The translations under genes were made by a program, and so were the position numbers. A stretch of DNA of 64,000 bases, from positions 1 to 64,000 of the forward strand of contig NZ_CP030287.1 in the NCBI RefSeq assembly GCF_003287935.1. Direction: 5' to 3'. The notes under the pieces were generated by a model, which searched no databases, was not told where the DNA came from, and was given only the letters and a program-made list of their open reading frames with translations. This document shows, piece by piece, positions 35,002 through 43,700 of the stretch. Position 1 is the stretch's first letter. Each line of letters opens with the position of its first letter. Source of the stretch: Streptomyces sp. ICC1 (lineage in GTDB: Bacteria; Actinomycetota; Actinomycetes; Streptomycetales; Streptomycetaceae).

Positions 35002-35865
35002 TTACTGCGATGACGCCTTGGCCCGCTTTGCTCCACCCCAGAGTGAGCCCGGGTTCGCCCGGGTCGGGTACAGGGCGAGCATCGCCTCGTACAGTTCGGC
35101 CGCAGTCTTGGTCTCGGCGTCGAGCCGGTTGAAGTCCGCCAGGTACTGCTTGGTCTCGGCCAGGATCTTCGGGTCGTCGGGCAGGTCGGGGTTCTTGTGG
35201 CCGGCGACGACGTAGGCGGGGTCGAGTGCGGCGAGCGTGTCGGTGGCGCGCATCCACTCCTCGCGTGACGCGGTGGTGGTCTCGCCCAGGTACTGGTGGA
35301 TGCCGTTGTAGGCGACATCGCCGGCGACGACCAGCCGCAGGTCCGCCGCCCACAGCGCGGTGCTGCCCTCGCAGTCGGTGAAGCCGGTCTCCACTGCCCG
35401 TAGCTCATGGCCTTCGAGGGTGAAGGTGTCGCCTTCAAGGACTTCCGGGAAGACCTGGGGCAGCGGGACCTGCCCAGGGAAACGCGAGGTCCAGAAGGTG
35501 TCGACGTAGGGCGGTGTGCCCTCGAACCTCGCCTTGGCCACGGCTGCGGCGGTCGAGATCGCCTTGGCCTCGGGAAATGCCTCGAGGAGCTGCTTCACGC
35601 CGAAGCCGTGGTCGCCATGGCCATGCGTGATGTAGACGTAGGCCAGGTTGCGGTCGTGGGCCTTCACCCAGTCGACGAGCTGCTGGTTCTGTTCGACGGT
35701 GAGGAACGTGTCGACCAGCGCGGCGTCACGCTCACCGAGGATCAGTGTCGCGGTGTTGACCACCCACTGGAGCTCTGGCGGAGTGCCGGCCGGCAGGTCG
35801 CGGGTCAGACCTGACCGGCGCAAGCACAACGTCTCGTACCGCAGCGCTGATGTGGCTTCCGGCAT
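35002..35865 (-). CDS. MBL-fold metallohydrolase
   Basis: A protein of 287 residues. ATLILGERDAALVDTFLTVE leads to the metal motif THGHGDHGFG (about 92-101), a later DCEGSTALWAADLRLVVAGDVAYNG (quoted in two parts: the Asp and GDV turn) and AGHKNPD with the last His ligand. This is a glyoxalase II/SdsA-like MBL hydrolase; substrate unknown. ATG at 35865 follows GGAAGG; the longer frame adds a Pro/Arg leader. It may belong with the reactive-sulfur genes that follow, some of which share the MBL fold. Confidence 0.82.
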   Translation of the reverse strand: MPEATSALRYETLCLRRSGLTRDLPAGTPPELQWVVNTATLILGERDAALVDTFLTVEQNQQLVDWVKAHDRNLAYVYITHGHGDHGFGVKQLLEAFPEAKAISTAAAVAKARFEGTPPYVDTFWTSRFPGQVPLPQVFPEVLEGDTFTLEGHELRAVETGFTDCEGSTALWAADLRLVVAGDVAYNGIHQYLGETTTASREEWMRATDTLAALDPAYVVAGHKNPDLPDDPKILAETKQYLADFNRLDAETKTAAELYEAMLALYPTRANPGSLWGGAKRAKASSQ

Positions 35866-36256
35866 GTAGTGGCTACCTTCCACTCTCGTCGAGATCCAGG
35901 CCAACACATCCGGCTTGGTCGGGCGCCAGGTTGGCCTCGGACCCAGGGCCGGGACTCGACGAGCTGCCGACCCGACTTCCAAGACCCATCCTGCGGGCTC
36001 GCATCCGATCCGCAACACGACCACCAGCCCGCCGCCGTCCGGCGTCCAGGCCTGTCACCGGTCACGTAGGCACAGGCCGGCGTGTTCAGCCCTCGATGCG
36101 GGCTGCTCGTCCGCGTAGCTCCCGTGTTTCCGGGACACCACTGACGGGATCGCGGTGAAGGTCTCCGCAACCTCCTCGACGTGCTCCGGCGGGCCCCGAA
36201 GCCGAGCCTGGTCTAGCGTGGAAGGGGGCCGAAACCGCATCGCGACGACGGGTGGG

Positions 36257-36295
36257 CCTCCCGGCTCCTGATCGACCGGATCAGGAGCCGGGAGG
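36257..36295. promoter_or_regulatory. 17-bp perfect inverted repeat upstream of the monooxygenase
   Basis: CCTCCCGGCTCCTGATC / GATCAGGAGCCGGGAGG with a 5-base loop lies 30 bp before ATG 36325. It may be a terminator for upstream transcription, an operator or a leader hairpin. It is not followed by a T run. Confidence 0.55.
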
Positions 36296-36324
36296 GCGGT
36301 GCCGACCGATGGGCAGGTGGGGCC

Positions 36325-37572
36325 ATGTCCAGTGCAGCCGGCGCGACTGGCACCGACACCGGCACCCGCGACCACGACGTGATCGTCGTCGGTGGACGCT
36401 GCGCAGGGGCACCGACCGCCATGCTTCTCGCCCGCCTCGGACACAGGGTCCTCCTGGTCGACCGGGCGACGTTTCCGAGCGACACGATCTCCACCCATCT
36501 GATCCACCCGCCGGGCCTCGCCGCGCTGGAGCGTTGGGGGTTGCTGGATCGGGTGGTCGAGACCGGTTGCCCGCCCATCGACACCTACGCGTTTGACCTC
36601 GGCCCCTTCACCATCACGGGTTCGCCGGCCGGAGAGGGCTTCGACGCCTCGTACGCACCGCGACGCACCGTCCTGGACGAGATCCTCATCGACGCTGCGG
36701 CGGAGTCCGGTGCCGAGGTGCGCCAGGGGTTCACCGTCGAGGAGATCTTGACCGACGGGGACACGGTGACCGGTATCAAGGGCCACGGCAAGGACGGGAG
36801 GACCGTCACCGAGTACGCCCGGTTCGTCGTGGGCGCGGACGGACTCCACTCGTCGGTCGCGAAGGCGGTGGGCGCCGTCGGCTACGCGGAGAAACCGAAG
36901 ATCAACGCCTACTACTACACCTACTGGTCCGGGCTTCCGATGCGCGGGACGTTCGAGGCGTACGACCGCGGGGACCGGGCCTTCGCCGCCTGGCCCACCA
37001 ACGACGATCTGACACTGCTCATCTGCGCCTGGCCGATGCGTGACTTCGAGGCCAACCGTGCGGACGTCGAAGGCAATTACCGTGCGACGCTGGCCCTGGC
37101 GCCGGCCTTCGCCGAGCGGGTCTCGGCCGCCACCCGGGCCGAGCGGTTCCTGGGCATGGCCATCCCCAACTACTTCCGCAAGCCCTACGGCCCAGGCTGG
37201 GTGCTGGTCGGCGATGCCGGATACCTGAAGGACCCCATCACCGCCCAGGGCATCCAGGACGCCTTCCGGGATGCGGAGCGGTGCGCCCGGGCACTGGGCG
37301 ACACACTCGACGGACGGCAGCCCTTCGACGAAGCCATGCGGGCGACCCAGGAGGCGAGGGATGCCCAGGTCATGAGCATGTACGAATTCACGGCGGAGTT
37401 CGCAACGTTGGAGCCGCCGCCTCCCGAGATGGAGCAGCTGCTCCTCGCGGTGTCCCAGAGCCCGTCGGCGCAGGACGAGTTCGCCAGGGTGACGGCTGGA
37501 GTGACGCCGCCCGAGGTGTTCTTCGGACACATGGAGGAACGGATGAGCGGCCATACGGGGAACGCGGCCTGA
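36325..37572 (+). CDS. FAD-dependent monooxygenase/oxidoreductase (geranylgeranyl reductase-like family)
   Basis: A protein of 415 residues. The FAD Rossmann motif is VIVVGGRCAGAPTAMLLARL (about 19-38), followed by LLVDRATFPSDTISTHLIHP with the conserved start of the group A flavoprotein core, GADGLHSSVAKAVGA (the DG motif) and WVLVGDAGYLKDPITAQGIQ (the GD motif). Members hydroxylate or reduce hydrophobic substrates with NAD(P)H. No ferredoxin or pathway genes lie beside it, so the substrate is unknown. It is transcribed towards the MFS gene. Confidence 0.85.
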   Translation: MSSAAGATGTDTGTRDHDVIVVGGRCAGAPTAMLLARLGHRVLLVDRATFPSDTISTHLIHPPGLAALERWGLLDRVVETGCPPIDTYAFDLGPFTITGSPAGEGFDASYAPRRTVLDEILIDAAAESGAEVRQGFTVEEILTDGDTVTGIKGHGKDGRTVTEYARFVVGADGLHSSVAKAVGAVGYAEKPKINAYYYTYWSGLPMRGTFEAYDRGDRAFAAWPTNDDLTLLICAWPMRDFEANRADVEGNYRATLALAPAFAERVSAATRAERFLGMAIPNYFRKPYGPGWVLVGDAGYLKDPITAQGIQDAFRDAERCARALGDTLDGRQPFDEAMRATQEARDAQVMSMYEFTAEFATLEPPPPEMEQLLLAVSQSPSAQDEFARVTAGVTPPEVFFGHMEERMSGHTGNAA

Positions 37573-37691
37573 CCGCCTTGACCGGCGTAGTGGCACGCGC
37601 CCCGGCGTAGCGTGTCGTCACCGGGAGGTGCGGCGACGCCGACAGGTGCCCCGGCGCCTCGTGTGGCTGGGGAACCTCGACGGTGTGGTGG

Positions 37692-38960
37692 TCAGGTGCG
37701 GGGGTGTGTTTCGTACATGCGGACGGCGACGAGGAGGCCGGAGGCGGCGGTGAGGGCGGCGATGGCGTAGATGGCGGTGGTCAGGCCGTAGGCGTCGGCG
37801 AGGACGCCGGCGAGGAGGGCGCCGACGGCGAAGCCGCCGTCCCGCCAGAGCCGGTAGACGCCGACGGCGCGGGCTCGCCACGCGGGGTGGGCGACGTCGC
37901 CGATGATGGCGAGCAGGGTGGGGTAGACCAGGGCGGTGCCGATGCCCAGCAGGATTTGCGCGGTGGCCCAGACGCCGAAGGTGGTGCCGGCGGCGACGAG
38001 GGCGATGGCGGCGGCCTGGAGCAGCATGCCCGCGGTGATGAGGTGTTTGCGGCCGATGTGGTCGGACCACCAGCCGGTGAGCATCTGTCCTGCGCCCCAG
38101 ACGGCGGGGTAGAGGGCGGCGAGGATGCCGATCTGGGCGATGGACAGGCCGTGGGCGGCGAAGAGCAGGGGGAAGATGCCCCAGGCGAGGGCGTCGTTGA
38201 GGTTGTTGACGAGGCCGGCCTGGCTTGCGGCCGAAAGGGCTTTGTCGCGGAGGCTGGTCAGGCGGGCGATTTGCCCGGTGGTGAGTTCCCCGTCGTGGCC
38301 GCCGCCCGTGGGGTTGGTGTGGCGGTCGGCCTCGAGGCGGGCGTGGTCGCGGGTCTCGCGTACGGCGAAGACGGACAGGCCCAGAGCCAGGACGACGTAG
38401 GCGGCCCCGAGCAGGAACGGTGCTGGGCGTAGTCCGGCGTGTTCGGCGATGGCGCCGGTGGCCATGGCGGTCGCGGCGACGGCGCCGTATCCGGCGGCTT
38501 CGTTGAAGCCCATGGCGAGTCCCCGGCGTTCGGGGCCGGCCAGGTCGATCTTCATGATGACGGTGGTGGACCAGGTCAGGCCCTGGTTGATGCCGAGCAG
38601 GATGTTCGCGGCGATGATCCAGCCCCAGGACGGGCCCCAGGCCAGCATCGCGGGCACGGGCAGGGCGATCAGCCATCCGGCGATCAGGACCGGTTTGCGG
38701 CCGTACCGGTCCGACCAGGTCCCGGCGAAGAAGTTGGTGACGGCCTTCGTCGCGCCGAACGCCACGATGTAGGTGAGGGCGGCGGTGTAGGCGGAGAGGT
38801 GGAAGACGTCGTCGGCGAGCAGTGGCAGGACGGTGCGTTCCTGGCCGAGCATCCCGCCGACGAGCGCGTTGACCGCGACGAGCAGGGCGAACTGGGGGAG
38901 GTTGGCCCGCAGTCCGAGCCGTATGCCGGTACTGGAATCGCCGCTTGCGTGGATGCTCAC
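37692..38960 (-). CDS. Major facilitator superfamily transporter
   Basis: A protein of 422 residues with 12 helices. The MFS A-loop motif is GTWSDRYGRKPVL (about 79-91) and its copy in the second half is GWWSDHIGRKHLI. The GTG start overlaps the TGA of the MBL-rhodanese gene (GTGA), so the two are coupled. That partner handles reactive sulfur species, which suggests export of a sulfur compound or uptake of an oxidised one. Drug efflux is the alternative. Confidence 0.85.
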   Translation of the reverse strand: MSIHASGDSSTGIRLGLRANLPQFALLVAVNALVGGMLGQERTVLPLLADDVFHLSAYTAALTYIVAFGATKAVTNFFAGTWSDRYGRKPVLIAGWLIALPVPAMLAWGPSWGWIIAANILLGINQGLTWSTTVIMKIDLAGPERRGLAMGFNEAAGYGAVAATAMATGAIAEHAGLRPAPFLLGAAYVVLALGLSVFAVRETRDHARLEADRHTNPTGGGHDGELTTGQIARLTSLRDKALSAASQAGLVNNLNDALAWGIFPLLFAAHGLSIAQIGILAALYPAVWGAGQMLTGWWSDHIGRKHLITAGMLLQAAAIALVAAGTTFGVWATAQILLGIGTALVYPTLLAIIGDVAHPAWRARAVGVYRLWRDGGFAVGALLAGVLADAYGLTTAIYAIAALTAASGLLVAVRMYETHPRT

Positions 38961-40321
38961 GCCCCCTCCTGCAGGGGGCGGCCGGTGGCCTTGGCCCAGT
39001 CACCCGGGCCGCCGTCGAGGACGGCGAGATCCCGCTGCCCGGCGCGCTGCAGGAGGCTGGCGGCCGTCATGGCGCGCTCGCCGTGACCGCAGGCCACCAC
39101 GGCGCCGGCCGGAGCCTCGCCTGAGCGGGCTGCGAGATCGCCGAGTTCGATGTGGACCGCGTCAGCGATGTGCCCCGCGGTGTGTTCCGCACGCTGGCGG
39201 ATGTCCAGTACGGGCCGGCCCCCGATGCGGTCGGCGGTGAGCAGTTCGATGCTCTGGCGCTGTCCCCCGGCGGTGGTCCAGGCGTCCATGCCGCCTTCGA
39301 GGTGCCCGGCCAGCCGCTCGTATCCGATCTTCAGGGCCTGCCAGGTGAGCTCCGCGAGGTCCTGACCGGGGGAGGTGACGAACACGAGCGGGCTGTCGTC
39401 GGGCAGCAGCCAGCCGAGCCAGGTGGCGAACTGCCCGCGTAGCGGGTTGGAGATCGCGCCGGGTATGTGGCCTGCGGCGAAATCGGCGACGGAGCGGACG
39501 TCGACGAGCTGAGCGCCCTGGCCGAGGAGGCCGCGGACCTCGGCCACCGTGAGCGGGGCGAGCGTGGGCGCGGACCCTAGGACCGCGGGCCCGCGCCGGT
39601 TCACCTCACCGAGCCGGTCGAAGTACGCCGGGTAGGAACCGAGACTCCCCAGCAGCTGCCGCACGAAGGCGTCCTCGTCCGGCGCAGCGAGCAGCGGGTT
39701 GGCCCGACGCTGGTCACCGATGGTTGTGGTGCGCTCGGCGCCGGGAGGGGCGGAGCAGAACGAGCCCGCGCCGTGGGTGGGCCAGACCGCCGTGCTGTCC
39801 GGCAGCTCGGCCAGGCGCCCCAACGACCGGTACTGGGCACGGGCCAGCTCCTCGGCGCGGTCGGCGCCGAGGAGGTCGGTGCGCGCGGCTGAGCCGACGA
39901 TCAGCGAACCCCCGGTGAAGACGCCCAGCTCGCGGGTGCCGTCCAGGAGCAGGAAGGAGAGGTGTTCGTCGGTGTGGCCGGGGGTGGCCAGCGCGCGGAG
40001 GGTCAGGCCGCCGAGGTCGGTCTCGTCGCCGTCGGCGAGGGGCGTGTGCGGGAAGGCGCGGTGGCCGGCTGCCGAGGCCAGGACCGTCGCGTCGTCGTCG
40101 TGCGCGAGCTGGACGGCGCCGGAGAGGAAATCGGCGTGCAGGTGGGTGTCGGCCGCGTACGCCACCCGCAGCCGCCGCCGTCCGGCAGCGGCCCGCAGTG
40201 CGCGCAGGTCCCGGCTCGCGTCCACCGCGAGGGCGCGTCCGTCACCGAGGTCGACGAGGTAGGAGCTGTTTCCCAGCCCCTCGTCGACCAGCGGTATCAA
40301 TTGATCGTCGGCGAAGCCCAT
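38957..40321 (-). CDS. Persulfide dioxygenase-like MBL protein fused to two rhodanese domains
   Basis: A protein of 454 residues. The N-terminal MBL domain (about 1-240) has THLHADFLSG, the ETHE1/Blh-type metal motif, and PGHTDEHLSF. Rhodanese domain 1 is at about 265-350 (VDVRSVADFAAGHIPGAISN); its expected active-site Cys is replaced (VFVTSPGQD). Rhodanese domain 2 is at about 370-450 (VLDIRQRAEHTAGHI) and keeps a Cys in VACGHGERA. Relatives oxidise glutathione or mycothiol persulfide to sulfite and pass sulfane sulfur. It is divergent from the ArsR-rhodanese regulator with an 86-bp gap, and coupled to the MFS gene. Confidence 0.87.
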   Translation of the reverse strand: MGFADDQLIPLVDEGLGNSSYLVDLGDGRALAVDASRDLRALRAAAGRRRLRVAYAADTHLHADFLSGAVQLAHDDDATVLASAAGHRAFPHTPLADGDETDLGGLTLRALATPGHTDEHLSFLLLDGTRELGVFTGGSLIVGSAARTDLLGADRAEELARAQYRSLGRLAELPDSTAVWPTHGAGSFCSAPPGAERTTTIGDQRRANPLLAAPDEDAFVRQLLGSLGSYPAYFDRLGEVNRRGPAVLGSAPTLAPLTVAEVRGLLGQGAQLVDVRSVADFAAGHIPGAISNPLRGQFATWLGWLLPDDSPLVFVTSPGQDLAELTWQALKIGYERLAGHLEGGMDAWTTAGGQRQSIELLTADRIGGRPVLDIRQRAEHTAGHIADAVHIELGDLAARSGEAPAGAVVACGHGERAMTAASLLQRAGQRDLAVLDGGPGDWAKATGRPLQEGA

Positions 40322-40385
40322 CAGGTCCTCCAGGTGACACGGTAGGGGCTCGGTGGTTCCAGCGCCCATCCACGGATACAATATT

Positions 40386-40399
40386 CCATGGATCTATGG
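40386..40399. promoter_or_regulatory. Candidate ArsR-type operator
   Basis: CCATGGATCTATGG is an almost perfect palindrome (CCAT-N6-ATGG with a GATC centre) in an AT-rich patch (ATACAATATT) between the divergent regulator and MBL-rhodanese genes. It ends nine bases before the regulator ATG and overlaps its ribosome site, as expected for autorepression. Confidence 0.5.
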
Positions 40400-40407
40400 A
40401 GGATGCC

Positions 40408-41076
40408 ATGGGAGATGCCGTACGCAAGTCGGCCCTGTACGACGCTTTCGCCCTCACGGGCAAGGCACTGAGCAGCGGGAAGCGCTTGGAACTGCTCGAC
40501 CTGCTGGCGCAGGGCGAGCGCACGGTGGACGCGCTCGCCAAGGCGGCCGGACTGAACCTGACCACGGCCTCGGCGCACCTGCAGACCCTCAAGCAGGCCG
40601 GACTCGTCGCCACCCGCCGAGAGGGGGTACGGATCCACTACCGCCTCGCCGGCGACGACGTCGCTGCCCTCTACGCCCTCCTGCGCCAGGTCGCCCAAAC
40701 CCACCAGGCCGCCGTCGAACCGGCTCGCACCGCATACCTCGGCACGGACGCAGCGGAAGAGGTCGACCGAGAGGAACTACGGGCCCGCGCCCAAGCGGGC
40801 GAAGTCGTCGTCCTCGACGTCCGCCCGGCCGAGGAATACGCCGCAGGCCACATTCCCGGCGCGATCTCCATCCCGGTCGAGGAACTCGCCGAGCGCATCG
40901 CCGAACTACCGGACGACGTCGAGGTCGTCGCGTACTGCCGCGGCGCCTACTGCGTCCTCGCCCACGACGCCGTACGCCTGCTCCACCAGCACGGCCGCAA
41001 GGCCCTGCGACTCACCGACGGCATGCTGGAATGGCGTCTGGCCGACCTGCCTGTCGAGGCGGAGGCCGCCGCCTGA
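40408..41076 (+). CDS. ArsR-family regulator fused to a rhodanese domain
   Basis: A protein of 222 residues. The winged-helix ArsR domain is at about 5-95 (GKRLELLDLLAQGERTVDAL, then LNLTTASAHLQTLKQAGLVA). The rhodanese domain is at about 115-215 (VVLDVRPAEEYAAGHIPGAI) with active-site loop CRGAYC. Fusions of this kind probably sense persulfide or other sulfane sulfur through the rhodanese Cys and control the adjacent sulfur-oxidation genes, as BigR and CstR do by other means. ATG 40408 is used because GGAGG lies five bases upstream; an in-frame ATG four codons earlier is poorly spaced. Confidence 0.87.
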   Translation: MGDAVRKSALYDAFALTGKALSSGKRLELLDLLAQGERTVDALAKAAGLNLTTASAHLQTLKQAGLVATRREGVRIHYRLAGDDVAALYALLRQVAQTHQAAVEPARTAYLGTDAAEEVDREELRARAQAGEVVVLDVRPAEEYAAGHIPGAISIPVEELAERIAELPDDVEVVAYCRGAYCVLAHDAVRLLHQHGRKALRLTDGMLEWRLADLPVEAEAAA

Positions 41077-41131
41077 TCCTTTGCCTGCACCCGTCCCACG
41101 AGTCACGCGCTCCGCTGGGGGCTGTACCGGC

Positions 41132-41260
41132 TCATGGCGTCGCAGTCGAGGCGGGAACTGGCCAGGCCTTCTGGGTGACGAGGGTGTCCGGAGGGAGTGC
41201 GTCGAGGTCGATGCCGGGGTTGGTCATGCGGTGATCGTTCTTCCCGTTCTTCAGGTACAT
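41132..41260 (-). CDS. Possible 42-residue peptide
   Basis: A short frame with ATG at 41260 five bases after CGGAGC. It reads MYLKNGKNDHRMTNPGIDLD, then ALPPDTLVTQKAWPVPASTATP. The acidic, leucine-spaced middle followed by a short Trp/Pro tail looks like a leader and core of a modified peptide, but no modifying enzyme is adjacent on that strand. It fills part of the 360-bp space between the ArsR and cutA genes. Confidence 0.35.
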   Translation of the reverse strand: MYLKNGKNDHRMTNPGIDLDALPPDTLVTQKAWPVPASTATP

Positions 41261-41436
41261 GCTCCGAAAGTAGGGTTCCGGCAGGCGCGGTAAAGGCTCG
41301 CGTCACCCGTTTGGCCAGGAGCGCGTAAAGGTGCTGGGGTCGTGCGGGGCGCCCGGCGTGATCGGTTCTCGTCGATCTCGCCGGAATCAATGGCCTGTGC
41401 AAGCCAACGCAGCGTCAGGCCAGGTACGTTGCCCCC

Positions 41437-41754
41437 ATGGCTGACTTCTTGATCGTGATCACGACCGTGGACAATCAGGACGCCGCGCGGAAGCTGTCGC
41501 GCTCAGCAGTGGAGGCGAATCTGGCCGCTTCCGGGCAGGTGACCGGGCCCATCGAGACGACGTACCGGCACCTCGGACAGGTCTCCGAGGGGACTGAGTT
41601 CCAGGTGACCTTCCGTACGGCCGGTGACCGGCGCGAAGCGCTGGAGAAGCACCTGGCGGACAACCATCCCTACGACTCGCCCGAGGTCATCGCCTTCACC
41701 ATCGACGCCGGCCGTGCCGAGTACCTGGACTGGATCACGCGGGCCACCCGCTAG
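41437..41754 (+). CDS. cutA: CutA-like divalent cation tolerance protein
   Basis: A protein of 105 residues covering the full trimeric CutA1 fold: VITTVDNQDAARKLSRSAVE, then ANLAASGQVTGPIETTYRHLG, FRTAGDRREALEKHLADNHP and YDSPEVIAFTIDAGRAEYLDW. The usual WxG of the central strand is replaced by RHLG. CutA proteins are linked to copper tolerance and may bind metal or nucleotides. Its TAG stop and that of the convergent regulator share the four bases CTAG at 41751-41754. It is the only general metal-tolerance gene in the left half of M7. Confidence 0.85.
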   Translation: MADFLIVITTVDNQDAARKLSRSAVEANLAASGQVTGPIETTYRHLGQVSEGTEFQVTFRTAGDRREALEKHLADNHPYDSPEVIAFTIDAGRAEYLDWITRATR

Positions 41755-43028
41755 CCCTTGGCCCGTTCCAGCAGCGCACCGACCGGGGCGATGGACCGGT
41801 GGGGCTCCAGTCGCTTGACCATCAGGCGGGCCCGCACCATCGGCCGGATCGACGCGAGTCCCTCGGAGAGGTCGAACACCCGGGTCGTGATCACGGTCGC
41901 GTGCTCGATCTCGCCGGCGTCCAGGTAGGCCGCCGCCAGCCACGACAGGTAGAGCGCCTTGTCTCGGGACCGGGAGTCGTCGTACCGGCCCAGGGCGTCC
42001 TCCAGGGCCGGGATCGCCCGCAGGGGCCGGTGCAGCTCCGACCAGCACCTGCCCGTCATGATCGCGATCTCGTCGTGGTCCACCCAGTACGCCCAGTCGG
42101 GGCCCGGCTCGTCGCCGGGCTCGTGGATCGCCTCCTCGGCGAGGCCCAGGGCGTAGTCCGCTTCCCGGGCGTTCCCCGAGGTCGCGTGCTGCCAGGCCAG
42201 TCGGTCGGCCAGCAGTGCCCGTACGACGGGTGCCGTCCCCGGACCGAGCGCCTCGTACGCGGCCGTGGCGAAGCGGATCCCGGAGTCGCCGCCCACGGTC
42301 CATTCCAGGTACGCGAGGAAGGCCAGCGAGTTGCCTTCCAGGGAGCTGTCCTGGGCCGTGCGTGATGCGGCCAGGGCGGTCATGTAGTGCCCGCGGGCCT
42401 CCTCGTACTGGCCCGCGTCGTATGCCGCCCAGCCTGCGAGTTGGGCCTGTTCGGCGATGATTCCCCGCAGTCCCCTGCCGGTCGCCTCGCTGTAGACCCC
42501 CTCGTCGGCCAGACGGGTCGTGGTCGCCAGCTCGCGGACGTACATCTGGTAGGTGTCGCCACCGCCCACGAAGTCGTCGAGGCGCCGGAGCCGGGCGGTG
42601 CGCTGGCTCAACTGCCGTGGGACGTCTGCTCCGATCCTCCGTCCTGATGAGAGCAGAGAAGAGGGCTGTATGACGGCGATCCCGGCGCCGGCCGAAGCCG
42701 TCATGAATCCGCGGCGGTCGAACACTTCGTTCTCCTGGTCGGTCTGGTCCTTCTGCTCCTGTCGGCGAAGGCGTCGGGCGAGAGCGACAGCCCGACGGAG
42801 CTCCTCCTCCGGTACGCCGAACTCCGCGGCCAGCAGCGCCCGTGAAGCCGGGTCGGGCAGCCGCTCGTGGGTCTCCCACCTGGAGACCGCGCCCTGCTCC
42901 AGCGGGTACCCCCGGCGCACGGAGAGATCGGCCGCCAGACCCTCCTGCGTGCGTCCGCCGGCCATGCGCAGGCGCCGCAGCAGCGGCCCGATCGGCTCCA
43001 CACCGTCGCCCTCGTTCGTGGTCATCAT
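41751..43028 (-). CDS. XRE-family regulator with TPR-like domain
   Basis: A protein of 425 residues. An XRE helix-turn-helix spans about 8-80 (IGPLLRRLRMAGGRTQEGLA, then LEQGAVSRWETHERLPDPAS). A short twin-arginine-like segment DRRGFMTASAGAGIAV at about 103-118 is followed by helical repeats (about 160-420) of the tetratricopeptide type. Such regulators of Streptomyces act as peptide- or signal-responsive repressors or activators of the divergent operon. The start is one of three close ATGs (43034, 43028, 43025). It is divergent from the peptide/JmjC operon, with TGGCCAT repeats in between. Confidence 0.82.
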   Translation of the reverse strand: MMTTNEGDGVEPIGPLLRRLRMAGGRTQEGLAADLSVRRGYPLEQGAVSRWETHERLPDPASRALLAAEFGVPEEELRRAVALARRLRRQEQKDQTDQENEVFDRRGFMTASAGAGIAVIQPSSLLSSGRRIGADVPRQLSQRTARLRRLDDFVGGGDTYQMYVRELATTTRLADEGVYSEATGRGLRGIIAEQAQLAGWAAYDAGQYEEARGHYMTALAASRTAQDSSLEGNSLAFLAYLEWTVGGDSGIRFATAAYEALGPGTAPVVRALLADRLAWQHATSGNAREADYALGLAEEAIHEPGDEPGPDWAYWVDHDEIAIMTGRCWSELHRPLRAIPALEDALGRYDDSRSRDKALYLSWLAAAYLDAGEIEHATVITTRVFDLSEGLASIRPMVRARLMVKRLEPHRSIAPVGALLERAKG

Positions 43029-43067
43029 CGCCATCCCCCGACCGTCGGCAGAGCCCTGATCCCAGCC

Positions 43068-43104
43068 TGGCCATAAAACCTGGCCATGTCCCCGGAATGG
43101 CCAT
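43068..43104. promoter_or_regulatory. Three TGGCCAT repeats in the divergent promoter
   Basis: TGGCCAT occurs at 43068-43074, 43081-43087 and 43098-43104, the last as the palindrome ATGGCCAT. Three copies in 37 bp between the XRE-TPR gene and the peptide operon make this the best candidate binding region of that regulator. Confidence 0.45.
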
Positions 43105-43271
43105 GCCTTCTGGCCCATCCATCCAAACGCGTACGGCAGTTGACTGGTCACAGCCGCCCGGGAAAGGCGGCCTCCCCCTCGCAGCGGGCCGCAAGGCCGT
43201 ACCCCATGTCGCACCTGCGGCCCGCTGCGTCCCCCGGAGCGAAGAGCCAGCCCGAGCCCAAGGAGAGAGCC

Positions 43272-43499
43272 GTGGCCCCTCAGATCCGTCCGCGCCAGCG
43301 TCAGACCATGCCCGGCTGGGTCAGCGAAGGAACGCCGGTCTTCGACCCGCTGGAGAACCGGCGGGGCATCGTCCAGTTCATCGGCGAGTACGAAGACCCG
43401 GCCACCCGCGTCTCGTACGCGAACGCGGTCTTCGCCCGGCCCGAGGGCGGAGGCTCGGAGTGGATCGTCAAGGACCCCTCCAGCCTGGAGCGAGGCTGA
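43272..43499 (+). CDS. Small conserved protein at the head of the peptide operon
   Basis: A protein of 75 residues. GTG at 43272 has AGGAGAGAG a few bases upstream. GWVSEGTPVFDPLENRRGIV, QFIGEYEDPATRVSYANAVF and RPEGGGSEWIV resemble the short Streptomyces proteins that end in a GGxEW motif and lie next to XRE regulators. Its job is unknown; it may be a partner of the divergent regulator. The stop overlaps the possible CTG start of a membrane peptide. Confidence 0.6.
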   Translation: MAPQIRPRQRQTMPGWVSEGTPVFDPLENRRGIVQFIGEYEDPATRVSYANAVFARPEGGGSEWIVKDPSSLERG

Positions 43500-43609
43500 A
43501 CCGCAGGGCCCTGCGGGGATGGCGCCAGCAGCTCGCAGTCCTGATCTACATCGCGGCCACCTGCGTCCTGGTGGTCACTCTCGCCCTCGCCGGCGACACC
43601 GCGCCCTGA
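43496..43609 (+). CDS. Possible 37-residue membrane peptide
   Basis: The frame begins with CTG overlapping the previous stop (CTGA) and encodes a basic start (NRRALRGWRQQ) followed by one helix (LAVLIYIAATCVLVVTLALA). GGAGCGAGG precedes the CTG. Single-helix peptides of this kind are easily missed; the start codon is unusual and makes the call tentative. Confidence 0.35.
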   Translation: MNRRALRGWRQQLAVLIYIAATCVLVVTLALAGDTAP

Positions 43610-43700
43610 CACCGCGGGTGCACGCGCAGCACCATCCCCGCCCCCAGATTTCCCGCAGGAACCCCTGCGGGCCACATCAAGGATCAGGAAGGAGTACGGG

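Noticed and set aside
41751..41754. CTAG shared by two stop codons as a functional signal
   Set aside because: Convergent genes sharing CTAG can arise by chance; no structure or conservation is visible to support a role.
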